In this document: positions 8,401-15,345 of the stretch, in pieces
Numbering within the stretch: position 1 is the first letter of the stretch
Layout: each line of letters opens with the position of its first letter
NCBI GenBank assembly: GCA_913043025.1
Contig: CAJWLM010000006.1
Span: 93,757 to 157,756, forward strand
DNA from: an uncultured Rhodospirillaceae bacterium
GTDB taxonomy: Bacteria; Pseudomonadota; Alphaproteobacteria; UBA8366
Length of the DNA: 64,000 bases
Reading direction: 5' to 3'
Translations under genes and position numbers: made by a program
The notes under the pieces: model-generated
What the model was told of the DNA's origin: nothing
The model's input: only the letters and a program-made list of their open reading frames with translations
The model's database searches: none

Positions 8401-9777
8401 ATGGATTTTCAATTTCTGGGTTGGGCCGTTTTCCTGGGTGGTCTCTCTGCAGCATCTCTTCCATTGGGCTCATTATTGGGGTTGGTCTGGACACCGAGTA
8501 ACCGCATAGTTGGGATGATGACTGCCTTTGGTGGCGGGGCGTTGCTCGCTGCACTAGGGATAGAATTAGTTGCACCAACTGCAATGGATCTCGTCAGTGC
8601 CTCAACCGCTAAGGCAAAAGATGAGGCCGCACACCATCTCGTTAATCTATTATTAGGTGCAGCCGGCGGCGGTGTTGTATTCGTAGTTCTTGACGAAATC
8701 ATAAATTCAAAAGGTGGTTTTTTAAGAAAAACATCTTCCACCATTGAATATTTCACCAACCGTAAAGCCGCACGTCGAAGAGAGATTTTAGAACACCTTT
8801 CAATAAGCGAGCTAATTCGGCACCTCCCGCTCGAAGCTGTCGAAGAGATGGTAACAAGGGTGAGTGAGAGGTCCTTCGAGGCTGATGAAATAATTTTTCA
8901 AGAAGGGGATAATGGGGATGAGGTTTTTTTCCTAGAGACGGGTAGCATAACCGTTTTACGTGATTCTCAAGAGATTGCCCTCTTGACGAGTGGCGACGTA
9001 TTGGGAGAGATAGCTCTTGTAACTGGAGCACCAAGAACCGCGGCAGCAATAGCAGCGGAAACCGCAACAGCATTTTCTCTCCCCAAAAGGGATTTTGACA
9101 CTTGGCGATCAAGATATCAAAAATTTGAGGAAGCGGCGACCTTACTATCCGCAAGCCGCCTCAAGGAGCTTCAAGCCCGTGATAGAACTAATAGCAATAC
9201 AAATGCATGGGTCGAGAGTGTAATGAATTCATCAGTGGAAACTTCTATTGTACCCACAAAATCCCAACTGAAAGAAGTTAGTGAGGAGCATGATGGGGCA
9301 CCGCTAGCTATCTGGCTCGGCATAATGCTAGACGGCATCCCCGAGAGCTTTGTAATAGGCTCTGCACTGTTAGTTGCGATCTCAACCTTGATTGCACAAA
9401 CTGGACCTGAAGCAGTCACATTAGGATCTGTAATTCCCTACACGCTCATTGCGGGGTTATTTCTGGCTAATTTTCCAGAAGCAATGAGTAGTTCTATTGG
9501 AATGAAAAAGCAGGGTTGGGGAAGTACCAGAATCCTACTTATGTGGTTGAGCCTTACGGTTATGACAAGCATCGGTGCCGGCGCAGGGTTCTGGTTCGGC
9601 GGTATGTTAGGTCACGGTGTTCTTGTATTAGTAGAAGGGTTTGCCGCAGGTGCAATGTTAACCATGATCGCCGCTGCTATGATTCCGGAGGCCATCCACC
9701 TAGGCGGAAGAAATTCGACTGGACTAGCTACACTGGTGGGATTTTTATCAGCCGTGGCGTTCAAACTTCTTGAGTAG
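8401..9777 (+). CDS. ZIP-like metal transporter with internal cyclic-nucleotide-binding domain
   Basis: A 458-residue membrane protein of unusual build. Residues 1-105 hold three TM helices like the start of a ZIP/ZupT protein. Residues about 135-255 form a CRP-type cNMP-binding domain (IIFQEGDNGDEVFFLETG, then GDVLGEIALVTGAPRTA with conserved Gly-Glu and Arg). Residues 300-458 supply the remaining TM helices with ZIP-like motifs (LDGIPESFVIG, LANFPEAMSSSIG, AAAMIPEAIH). The PE pairs are kept, but the His of the usual HNxPEG motifs are replaced by Asp and Ala, so metal specificity may differ or be lost. The nucleotide domain is inserted where ZIP proteins have their long cytoplasmic TM3-TM4 loop. 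It is transcribed alone and converges on hemG. Confidence 0.85.
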   Translation: MDFQFLGWAVFLGGLSAASLPLGSLLGLVWTPSNRIVGMMTAFGGGALLAALGIELVAPTAMDLVSASTAKAKDEAAHHLVNLLLGAAGGGVVFVVLDEIINSKGGFLRKTSSTIEYFTNRKAARRREILEHLSISELIRHLPLEAVEEMVTRVSERSFEADEIIFQEGDNGDEVFFLETGSITVLRDSQEIALLTSGDVLGEIALVTGAPRTAAAIAAETATAFSLPKRDFDTWRSRYQKFEEAATLLSASRLKELQARDRTNSNTNAWVESVMNSSVETSIVPTKSQLKEVSEEHDGAPLAIWLGIMLDGIPESFVIGSALLVAISTLIAQTGPEAVTLGSVIPYTLIAGLFLANFPEAMSSSIGMKKQGWGSTRILLMWLSLTVMTSIGAGAGFWFGGMLGHGVLVLVEGFAAGAMLTMIAAAMIPEAIHLGGRNSTGLATLVGFLSAVAFKLLE

Positions 9778-9826
9778 GCGGTTATTGGCAAAATATAATA
9801 AAAAGCAAACTACACTTTCTCTTAAA

Positions 9827-10351
9827 TTAATCTGCTCTTGAAATTAATTCGGCAAATTTTTTAACGCTTCCCCAGTTAGTGAATTCATAACACCGAGAAA
9901 CGTCAGTTGGCCCTTTAGTCAGATACATGATGAATCGTATTATATTTTTGTCTAAAAAATTGTATTTTGGATAATTCACCATCCCGGCAAATACCTCAGT
10001 AAAGTCTGGTTTCCAGCTAGTCTTCTCCAAAAATTTTATCATATATGGATTTGTGGCTGGCGTGTTTTTGTCAGGCTTGCGTGCAACAACATTTACAGAG
10101 AAAAAAAAGGTTTCTTTTTCCTCAAGAGTCTCCCTTTGTGATTTCACGAAGTCGAAAACTTCAGGCTTGTGTTTTCCATATCGAATACTGGCCCCTAACA
10201 CCACCTTATCGAAATTAGTCAATTCCAATTCGTTTGCACGGGAAATTGATGATATTTCAACATCACTACCCCCTAATTCAACCTTAATGTATTCAAGTAT
10301 CCTCTTCGTTTGTCCGTCGGTCGTCGAATAGATCATTACAATTTTAGACAT
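9827..10351 (-). CDS. hemG: HemG-type protoporphyrinogen IX dehydrogenase (flavodoxin fold)
   Basis: A 174-residue flavodoxin-like protein. The FMN phosphate loop IYSTTDGQT is at the N-terminus, followed by VVLGASIRYGKHKPEVFDFV, FFFSVNVVARKPDKNTP and GMVNYPKYNFLDKNIIRFIM. These match E. coli HemG over the whole length, including the family-specific long insert. HemG oxidises protoporphyrinogen IX to protoporphyrin IX using quinones. Most alphaproteobacteria are thought to use HemJ instead, so this gene may be acquired. It is monocistronic and divergent from the sulfur operon. No other heme gene lies in the window. Confidence 0.88.
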   Translation of the reverse strand: MSKIVMIYSTTDGQTKRILEYIKVELGGSDVEISSISRANELELTNFDKVVLGASIRYGKHKPEVFDFVKSQRETLEEKETFFFSVNVVARKPDKNTPATNPYMIKFLEKTSWKPDFTEVFAGMVNYPKYNFLDKNIIRFIMYLTKGPTDVSRCYEFTNWGSVKKFAELISRAD

Positions 10352-10435
10352 TACGTTCCTTTCCCACCCATTATTGGATGAAGTACGACGCCTCGTGTAT
10401 TTCGAATTTATTTCACAAAGGTTCAGACTACTTTT

Positions 10436-10468
10436 GAGGATAAAAGCTAATTGCTTTTTTGAATCCTC
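10436..10468. other. Stem-loop in hemG/rhodanese intergenic region
   Basis: GAGGAT pairs with ATCCTC, and inside it AAAAGC pairs with GCTTTT around a 5-base loop, with an asymmetric bulge. It lies between divergent genes, so it is not an obvious terminator for either. It could be a regulatory structure in the hemG 5' region. Confidence 0.35.
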
Positions 10469-10606
10469 TAAATAACTTTTCTAGTTACCTTGTTTAGCAG
10501 TTATCGCGTCACCTTTTAGCGTCTATACCACTTCAGAAACTCCATCATTAAGTTTACATGTGTATGTACCGATCCGAAACAGGTGTTCTTGTTAAAATAC
10601 ACGTCA

Positions 10607-10636
10607 TTGACATATCTGAAAAACATCCAATATCAA
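10607..10636 (+). promoter_or_regulatory. Sigma-70-like promoter for the rhodanese operon
   Basis: A perfect -35 TTGACA at 10607-10612 and a TATCAA -10-like box 18 bases later, about 30 bp before the ATG at 10667. The spacing is acceptable and no gene overlaps. Confidence 0.5.
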
Positions 10637-10666
10637 CGATATGAAATTTAAGTTTGGAGTAATGAT

Positions 10667-11599
10667 ATGCGTAGAGTTCTGTTAAGTTGCCTGGTATTGT
10701 TCACGCTGTGTGCAGCGGGCACACCCAGCTTCTCTGGCAATGGATCTTTCGGTCCAATCATTACCTCAGACAATTTAGAAAAACTACTTGATACTGATAA
10801 AGCTCTGATTTTAGATATACGTGGCAACAACGTTAGAGACGGATACATTCCTGGTGCAATCAGCGTCAGTTACAGTGCTTTTAGAGGCCCGAAAAGTAAC
10901 CCTGGGCAGTTAGTAACTAATGGCCATTTAACATCCTTGTTTCAAAAACTTGGTATTCATCGAGACAAACCGGTCGTAGTAGTGTTTCAAGGGAGAGATG
11001 CGACAGATTTCGGTGCTGCTGCTCGCGTATACTGGACTCTAAAGTCAGCGGGCATAACTAAAATAGCTATTTTGAATGGTGGAATGAATGATTGGATTGG
11101 TAGTGGGAGACGGGCGACAAGCGCTACTCCGTCTAAACCTAAAAAAAGCGAAATAGTAGTAACCCTCAGTGACGATTGGTTGGCAAGCCGTGACGATGTC
11201 CTAGCCGTTGTAAACGGAACTAGTAATGGAACGTTGATTGATGCAAGGCCAGAACCATTTTATGAAGGTAAAAAACAACATTCTGCCGCAGCTCGGCCGG
11301 GAACGCTGCCACGGTCTGGTATTTTCCCGCACACGCAATGGTTTCAAACCGGAGCCACGCTGCACAAGGCATCAAAAGCTGATAAAATTTTACAAGCGGC
11401 AAATTTCAAATCGGCTAAAAAAATTGTATCTTTTTGTAACACTGGTCATTGGGCTGCGACCAATTGGTTTGCTTTAAGCGAGTTAAGTGGATTGAAAGGC
11501 GTCAAACTTTATCCAGAATCAATGGTTGGTTGGTCTAATGCAGAACTGCCAATGGACAACACGCCCAGCCTTTGGCAGAATTTATTGGACAAATTCTAG
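10667..11599 (+). CDS. Secreted tandem-rhodanese sulfurtransferase
   Basis: A 310-residue protein with a signal peptide (MRRVLLSCLVLFTLCAAG, cleavage near SFSG) and two rhodanese domains. The first (about 30-150) lacks the active Cys: the loop reads VVVFQGRDATDFG. The second (about 170-300) keeps the catalytic loop FCNTGHWAATNWF, with Cys as the persulfide carrier. This inactive/active pairing is normal for thiosulfate or 3-mercaptopyruvate sulfurtransferases. The signal peptide places it in the periplasm. The ATG has GGAG 7 bases upstream. It heads an operon with a YeeE/YedE transporter and a small secreted protein, so it probably handles thiosulfate or sulfane sulfur together with them. Confidence 0.88.
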   Translation: MRRVLLSCLVLFTLCAAGTPSFSGNGSFGPIITSDNLEKLLDTDKALILDIRGNNVRDGYIPGAISVSYSAFRGPKSNPGQLVTNGHLTSLFQKLGIHRDKPVVVVFQGRDATDFGAAARVYWTLKSAGITKIAILNGGMNDWIGSGRRATSATPSKPKKSEIVVTLSDDWLASRDDVLAVVNGTSNGTLIDARPEPFYEGKKQHSAAARPGTLPRSGIFPHTQWFQTGATLHKASKADKILQAANFKSAKKIVSFCNTGHWAATNWFALSELSGLKGVKLYPESMVGWSNAELPMDNTPSLWQNLLDKF

Positions 11600-11637
11600 C
11601 GCCAGTCTACGGGCCGGTAGCTGCGGACTTTACTACT

Positions 11638-12777
11638 ATGGCCTTAAACCCATCATTTTTGTCGCAAGCACCTAGAATTATTGGTTTCACAGTAGTGCCA
11701 GCTGTTCTCGTAACAATTTCTGCTTTGTTATCATTATTTGTTGGTGTGAGATTTGGCCTGATTTTTATCCTTGGCCTTGCGCTAGGTATGACGTTTGAGG
11801 CTTTCAGGTTTGGCTTTGCAGGGCCGTGGAGAGCCACGATAATGCGTCGTGAGCCTGCAGGTTTTGTAGCGCAGTTAATTTCGATTGGTTGCGTTTCCAT
11901 CATTGCTTTTCCGTTAATTACGATAAATAGCTCTGAATTGGTAGGGGCACATGCTCCCATTGGCATAGCGATGGTCGGAGGAGCATTTTTTTTCGGTTTA
12001 AGCATGCAATTAGTACTTGGCTGCGGTTCAGGGACATTAATAAACGCAGGAAGCGGCAATACAGTTGCATTGATAGTTCTGCCATTTTTTGCAATAGGAA
12101 GCTTCGCAGGGGCGTACCACCTAGATTGGTGGATTAACTTCGGAACTACACAAGCGCTGACCCTTCCTAATCTACTCGGACCTACGTTAGGACTCGCTGT
12201 AAATCTGCTTGGCCTTTTGGCAGTCGCAATAGCTGCTCTGGTTTGGGCCCTTCCTGAGAATAGGAGGATTCCTCGCAAACTTTGGATTGCGGCACTAACA
12301 ATAGCTGTTTTGGCTGTTCTTCACTTAAGTATCTCTGGCCAACCATGGGGAGTAGTTTATGGATTGGGTTTGTGGGCCGCAAAAACTACTCAGGCTTTAA
12401 ATATTGACTTAACGAATTCAATATTTTGGTCCTCTGAAGCCCAACAAATACGACTGTCGCAAACAATATTTTCAGATGTAACGTCACTTACCAATATTGG
12501 GTTAATTCTCGGGGCGTTCGCGATCGCTAATTGGCGGGGCGATCTAAGTCGTGAACGGGCTTATCTCCCATTAGTTGGGTGGTGTACTGCAATTTTTGCG
12601 GGTTTGATGATGGGTTACTCTTCTAGGTTAGCATTTGGGTGCAACGTTGGTGCATTTTTCAGTGGAATTTCTACAGGCAGTCTACATGGCTGGGTATGGC
12701 TCATTTCTGCCTTCGTTGGATCTATTTTTGGTATTCGCCTTCGTCCACTCCTTGGTCTCGAGCAGAGAGTAGCATGA
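11638..12777 (+). CDS. YeeE/YedE (TsuA-like) sulfur-compound transporter
   Basis: A very hydrophobic protein of about 379 residues with 9-10 TM segments and the two Cys-containing repeats of the YeeE/YedE family (PF04143): LGCGSGTLINAGSGN and AFGCNVGAFFSG. In characterised TsuA these Cys relay thiosulfate through the membrane. The track starts at a TTG at 11572, inside the rhodanese gene; the first ATG in frame is 11638, 38 bp after the rhodanese stop. Neither start has a strong ribosome-binding site, so the N-terminus is uncertain by 22 residues. Its stop overlaps the ATG of the next small gene. The operon context supports import of sulfur compounds linked to the periplasmic rhodanese. Confidence 0.85.
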   Translation: MALNPSFLSQAPRIIGFTVVPAVLVTISALLSLFVGVRFGLIFILGLALGMTFEAFRFGFAGPWRATIMRREPAGFVAQLISIGCVSIIAFPLITINSSELVGAHAPIGIAMVGGAFFFGLSMQLVLGCGSGTLINAGSGNTVALIVLPFFAIGSFAGAYHLDWWINFGTTQALTLPNLLGPTLGLAVNLLGLLAVAIAALVWALPENRRIPRKLWIAALTIAVLAVLHLSISGQPWGVVYGLGLWAAKTTQALNIDLTNSIFWSSEAQQIRLSQTIFSDVTSLTNIGLILGAFAIANWRGDLSRERAYLPLVGWCTAIFAGLMMGYSSRLAFGCNVGAFFSGISTGSLHGWVWLISAFVGSIFGIRLRPLLGLEQRVA

Positions 12778-12971
12778 AAACGAGGAAGTCTATCGCCCTG
12801 ACCGCAATCGGATTTTTATTATTAATAACGGCTATGGACCTAGCAGTTAGTCAAGCTCCAAATCCGTATCTTCAACCCTCTATTATATCGTTGGGTAGCG
12901 GTAAAGCACCGTCTGGTCAATTATGCACATCGGCAGTGCGTGAAGGTTCACCGAGGTCACAATCCAATTGA
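12774..12971 (+). CDS. Small secreted protein of the rhodanese/YeeE operon
   Basis: A 65-residue protein starting at an ATG that overlaps the transporter stop by four bases (ATGA), so translation is probably coupled; the longer track ORF from 12639 is the same frame read too far upstream. It has a basic N-terminus and hydrophobic core like a signal peptide (MKTRKSIALTAIGFLLLIT), then about 40 residues with one Cys in GSGKAPSGQLCTS. I do not recognise the family. The single Cys and operon position make a periplasmic sulfur-carrying or accessory role conceivable, but that is inference. Confidence 0.65.
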   Translation: MKTRKSIALTAIGFLLLITAMDLAVSQAPNPYLQPSIISLGSGKAPSGQLCTSAVREGSPRSQSN

Positions 12972-13514
12972 GCAAATTATGAGTTCTTTAAAATCTCGGG
13001 AATATGAAAATATTTTTAAGATTGTGGAAGCTATAGTACGCCTTCATCTACGAATTATGTGCTATCCGATGTTAGCTCGGAATTGTTTTACGGAATTCAA
13101 TGACATGCGAAATTCGTATGGATATGTAAAATTACATTAAAATAGATATTTTTTTCAAAATATATAGGCTTTAGCATTAATAAATATGAACAATTTATTT
13201 GTAATTTTTTTACATTTTCATTTATTTCAAAGTAAATATTAATTTTTTATTTATAAAAAATAATTTTTATGAATTAATTCAATTTAATTATTTGTTTGTA
13301 TTGATTTAAACTTAGAAATGATCGCTGTTACATGTATAACTCGCACACGTAATTGGCCAACCTTCGTATCAAGAACCTCACTGATGTATCTTTCAGACCT
13401 ACTCAGCCAATTCCAATCATTTTTTGCTCATTTTAACGGCATTTATTTCCATGTCAGAACGGTATGTATCTTTTACACCTTCGGCAATTTATTAACAAAG
13501 AAGCGAAGTGAAAT
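12972..13514. other. Intergenic region with an extreme AT-rich core
   Basis: 543 bp between the sulfur operon and the hydrolase. About 13135-13315 is almost pure A+T. The 66-aa track ORFs here (12940-13140, 13318-13518) have no recognisable features and I do not call them. No promoter consensus or RNA stands out. Confidence 0.45.
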
Positions 13515-14813
13515 ATGAAGGATAATTTTGAACAGGCACTGATTATCGCCGTCGAAGAGTCAATGGAGCGTGCCGATCAGTTTTTCCTAGAAATAGAAGA
13601 TAAAACAAAGGATGGACCGGGTGTCACTCGTGTTGCATGGGGCGAAGGAGAACAAATAGGTCACGACATGTGCGAGGCATGGGCAAAGGAACTCGGGATG
13701 GAAATCTCAGGGGACAGTGCCGGCAACCTATATATGACATTTCCAGGCGAAGATCGCGAAGCGCCACCTTTCATAGTAGGCTCCCATATGGACACCGTGC
13801 CCTGCGGTGGCAATTATGACGGTGCCGCCGGAGTTATTTCAGGGCTTGCCGCCATTCAAGCATTTCAAGCAGCCGGCATCACTCCCGCCCAGGATACCAT
13901 TGTGATGGCAATCCGCGCCGAAGAAGCCGGCAGCTGGTTTTCAGGCCTACACGGTGGCCATCTTGGCAGTCGGGCAGCGCTGGGCCGATTTATGGAAGAT
14001 GAATTGAATACCGCCCACCACAACTATTTCGATAAATCACTCTATGAGGTGATTAAGACGGCTGGTTTTGATCCCGACGCTATTGCTAATAATCCGCCCC
14101 ATCTGAACCCGCAAAAAATTAAAGGTTATTGCGAGCTTCATATTGAACAAGGACCTATATTAATAGCTGAGAACAAACCGGTCGGTGTGGTCAGCGGCAT
14201 TCGCGGGAATCGGCGCTTTCGAAATTGCAAAGCATTAGGCGAATACAATCATGGTGGCGCCACTCCACAATCTTTCAGAAAGGACGCAGCACTGGGCGCT
14301 GCTGAATTTCTTTATAAATTTGAGCAGGTGGGTCTACAAACACTGGCCGACGGTGGCGATCTAGTTTTTAATCCCGGAATCATCCATACGGATCCCGATG
14401 TTAACGGGCTTTCCAAGGTTTGTGGTGAAGTCAATTTCACTTTGGACATGCGGAGCGAAAGTTCGGAAATATTAGACACGATGAGAAAAACGGCAGAGGG
14501 TATTGCAGCAGAAATTTCGGAACAAAGGGGCGTTAATGTCGATCTCGGGGCATTTTCGGTATCCGTGCCCGCCGCTCTCCAAAATGATGAGAAGCATCGC
14601 ATGCTAAAGGGCTGTGCCGCGATGGGCCTCGAGGCAACCAGCCTTGCCAGCGGCGGCGGTCACGATGCAGCTGAGTTTCATCACGAGGGCGTACCCTCTT
14701 CAATGATCTTTATTCGTAATGAAAATGGCAGCCATAATCCGGACGAAGCAATGGAGATGGAAGATTTTTGCGAGGGTACAAAAATCCTCGCTTGGATGAT
14801 GGCGACCGCTTAA
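13515..14813 (+). CDS. Zn-dependent M20-family hydrolase (N-carbamoyl-amino-acid hydrolase/allantoate amidohydrolase-like)
   Basis: A 432-residue amidase of the hydantoinase/carbamoylase family (M20). The metal-site motifs are in order: GSHMDTVP (His), NYDGAAG (bridging Asp), RAEEAGSW (Glu-Glu), ELHIEQGP (His), and GSHNPDEAMEM near the C-terminus. The SGGGHDAAEF segment is also typical. Family members hydrolyse N-carbamoyl amino acids, ureidoglycolate or allantoate; the exact substrate is not readable. It stands alone. Its base composition is clearly higher in G+C than its flanks (one 60-base line counted by hand was 38/60), which suggests different ancestry. There is no full-strength Shine-Dalgarno; a GAAG-containing stretch precedes the ATG. 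Confidence 0.88.
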   Translation: MKDNFEQALIIAVEESMERADQFFLEIEDKTKDGPGVTRVAWGEGEQIGHDMCEAWAKELGMEISGDSAGNLYMTFPGEDREAPPFIVGSHMDTVPCGGNYDGAAGVISGLAAIQAFQAAGITPAQDTIVMAIRAEEAGSWFSGLHGGHLGSRAALGRFMEDELNTAHHNYFDKSLYEVIKTAGFDPDAIANNPPHLNPQKIKGYCELHIEQGPILIAENKPVGVVSGIRGNRRFRNCKALGEYNHGGATPQSFRKDAALGAAEFLYKFEQVGLQTLADGGDLVFNPGIIHTDPDVNGLSKVCGEVNFTLDMRSESSEILDTMRKTAEGIAAEISEQRGVNVDLGAFSVSVPAALQNDEKHRMLKGCAAMGLEATSLASGGGHDAAEFHHEGVPSSMIFIRNENGSHNPDEAMEMEDFCEGTKILAWMMATA

Positions 14814-15180
14814 CAACAATTTGAAAGCAACTAGAACCTGCGTCACAAACCATTGACGTAACTACTTTCGGGGACAGTTCTCTCCTACCGTTCCAAAAGT
14901 GTAACGCTACATTCACTCAAGCGGAAATCTAGCGATCATTGATAAAAATCTAAAATTTGTGGAACTACTCCCACTCAGCGGTTCTAGTGGAAATATAACA
15001 ATTATTTCATAGCGTTATTTTTGCTATGTACCAATTACGTACGAAGTTGTTTTTAGAAAGAAAATCAATGACTTTCTAACTGTCTAATTTTGAACGATTC
15101 CTACCGACTCCATTTTCAAGCTACGTACTGCTCAATGTTGCCCAACTACTGCCTATTAAACCGCATGCAAGAGGCGATAT
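14814..15180. other. Intergenic region with hairpin and guaA-end-like repeat
   Basis: No gene is visible. It contains an 11-bp copy of the guaA 3' end (14967-14977, listed separately). It also has a perfect 8-bp inverted repeat, TTAGAAAG/CTTTCTAA, at 15053-15079 with an 11-base loop and no T-run. Composition is AT-rich again, unlike the hydrolase gene before it. Confidence 0.45.
14967..14977. repeat. Left copy of 11-bp direct repeat matching the guaA 3' end
   Basis: ACTCCCACTCA, identical to 16579-16589, where on the minus strand it encodes the last residues and stop region of GuaA (EWE-stop). Here the minus strand reads GAGTGGGAGTAG, again Glu-Trp-Glu-stop, without the rest of guaA. It is a candidate distal attachment-site copy. 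Confidence 0.5.
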
Positions 15181-15345
15181 TTAGGCCAACGAAGCAAATT
15201 TATCTGAAAAACAGGCTGCCTCGTCATTAGGAAACAAGTTAGGTGCAAGCTGCGTATCCTCGTCACCGCGTTCGGCGACAAGCCGCGCAACTGTCCCAGT
15301 TTCGAGATTTTCCCGCGTTATGCGCACCAATTTTTCACCTGTCAT
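15181..15345 (-). CDS. 54-aa hypothetical protein, possibly the truncated N-terminus of a larger gene
   Basis: An ATG at 15345 overlaps the mscS stop (TGATG), so it is probably translationally coupled. It encodes MTGEKLVRITRENLETG and continues to a stop at 15181, 54 residues in all. The first two thirds use G+C-rich codons like mscS. From about codon 34 (near 15243) codon use becomes AT-rich like the flanking DNA. I read this as the start of a foreign gene cut at the left edge of the G+C-rich segment and fused by chance to local sequence. No family recognised; too short for the ORF track. Confidence 0.45.
   Translation of the reverse strand: MTGEKLVRITRENLETGTVARLVAERGDEDTQLAPNLFPNDEAACFSDKFASLA

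Larger units (their letters stand above)
10352..10666. other. Divergent regulatory region between hemG and the rhodanese operon
   Basis: 315 bp with no gene. It holds a stem-loop (10436-10468) and a sigma-70-like promoter toward the rhodanese gene (10607-10636); both are listed separately. Confidence 0.5.

Noticed and set aside
11607-12278. 223-aa minus-strand ORF
   Set aside because: It mirrors the YeeE/YedE transporter gene; its sequence is Pro/Ala/Lys-rich with no motif, typical of an antisense shadow.
12972-13140. Possible small protein (MSSLKSREYENIF...)
   Set aside because: In-frame continuation of a chance ORF with unremarkable composition and no context; not supported.
13318-13518. 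66-aa plus-strand ORF before the hydrolase
   Set aside because: No ribosome-binding site, no recognisable motif, and it runs into the hydrolase start; probably chance.
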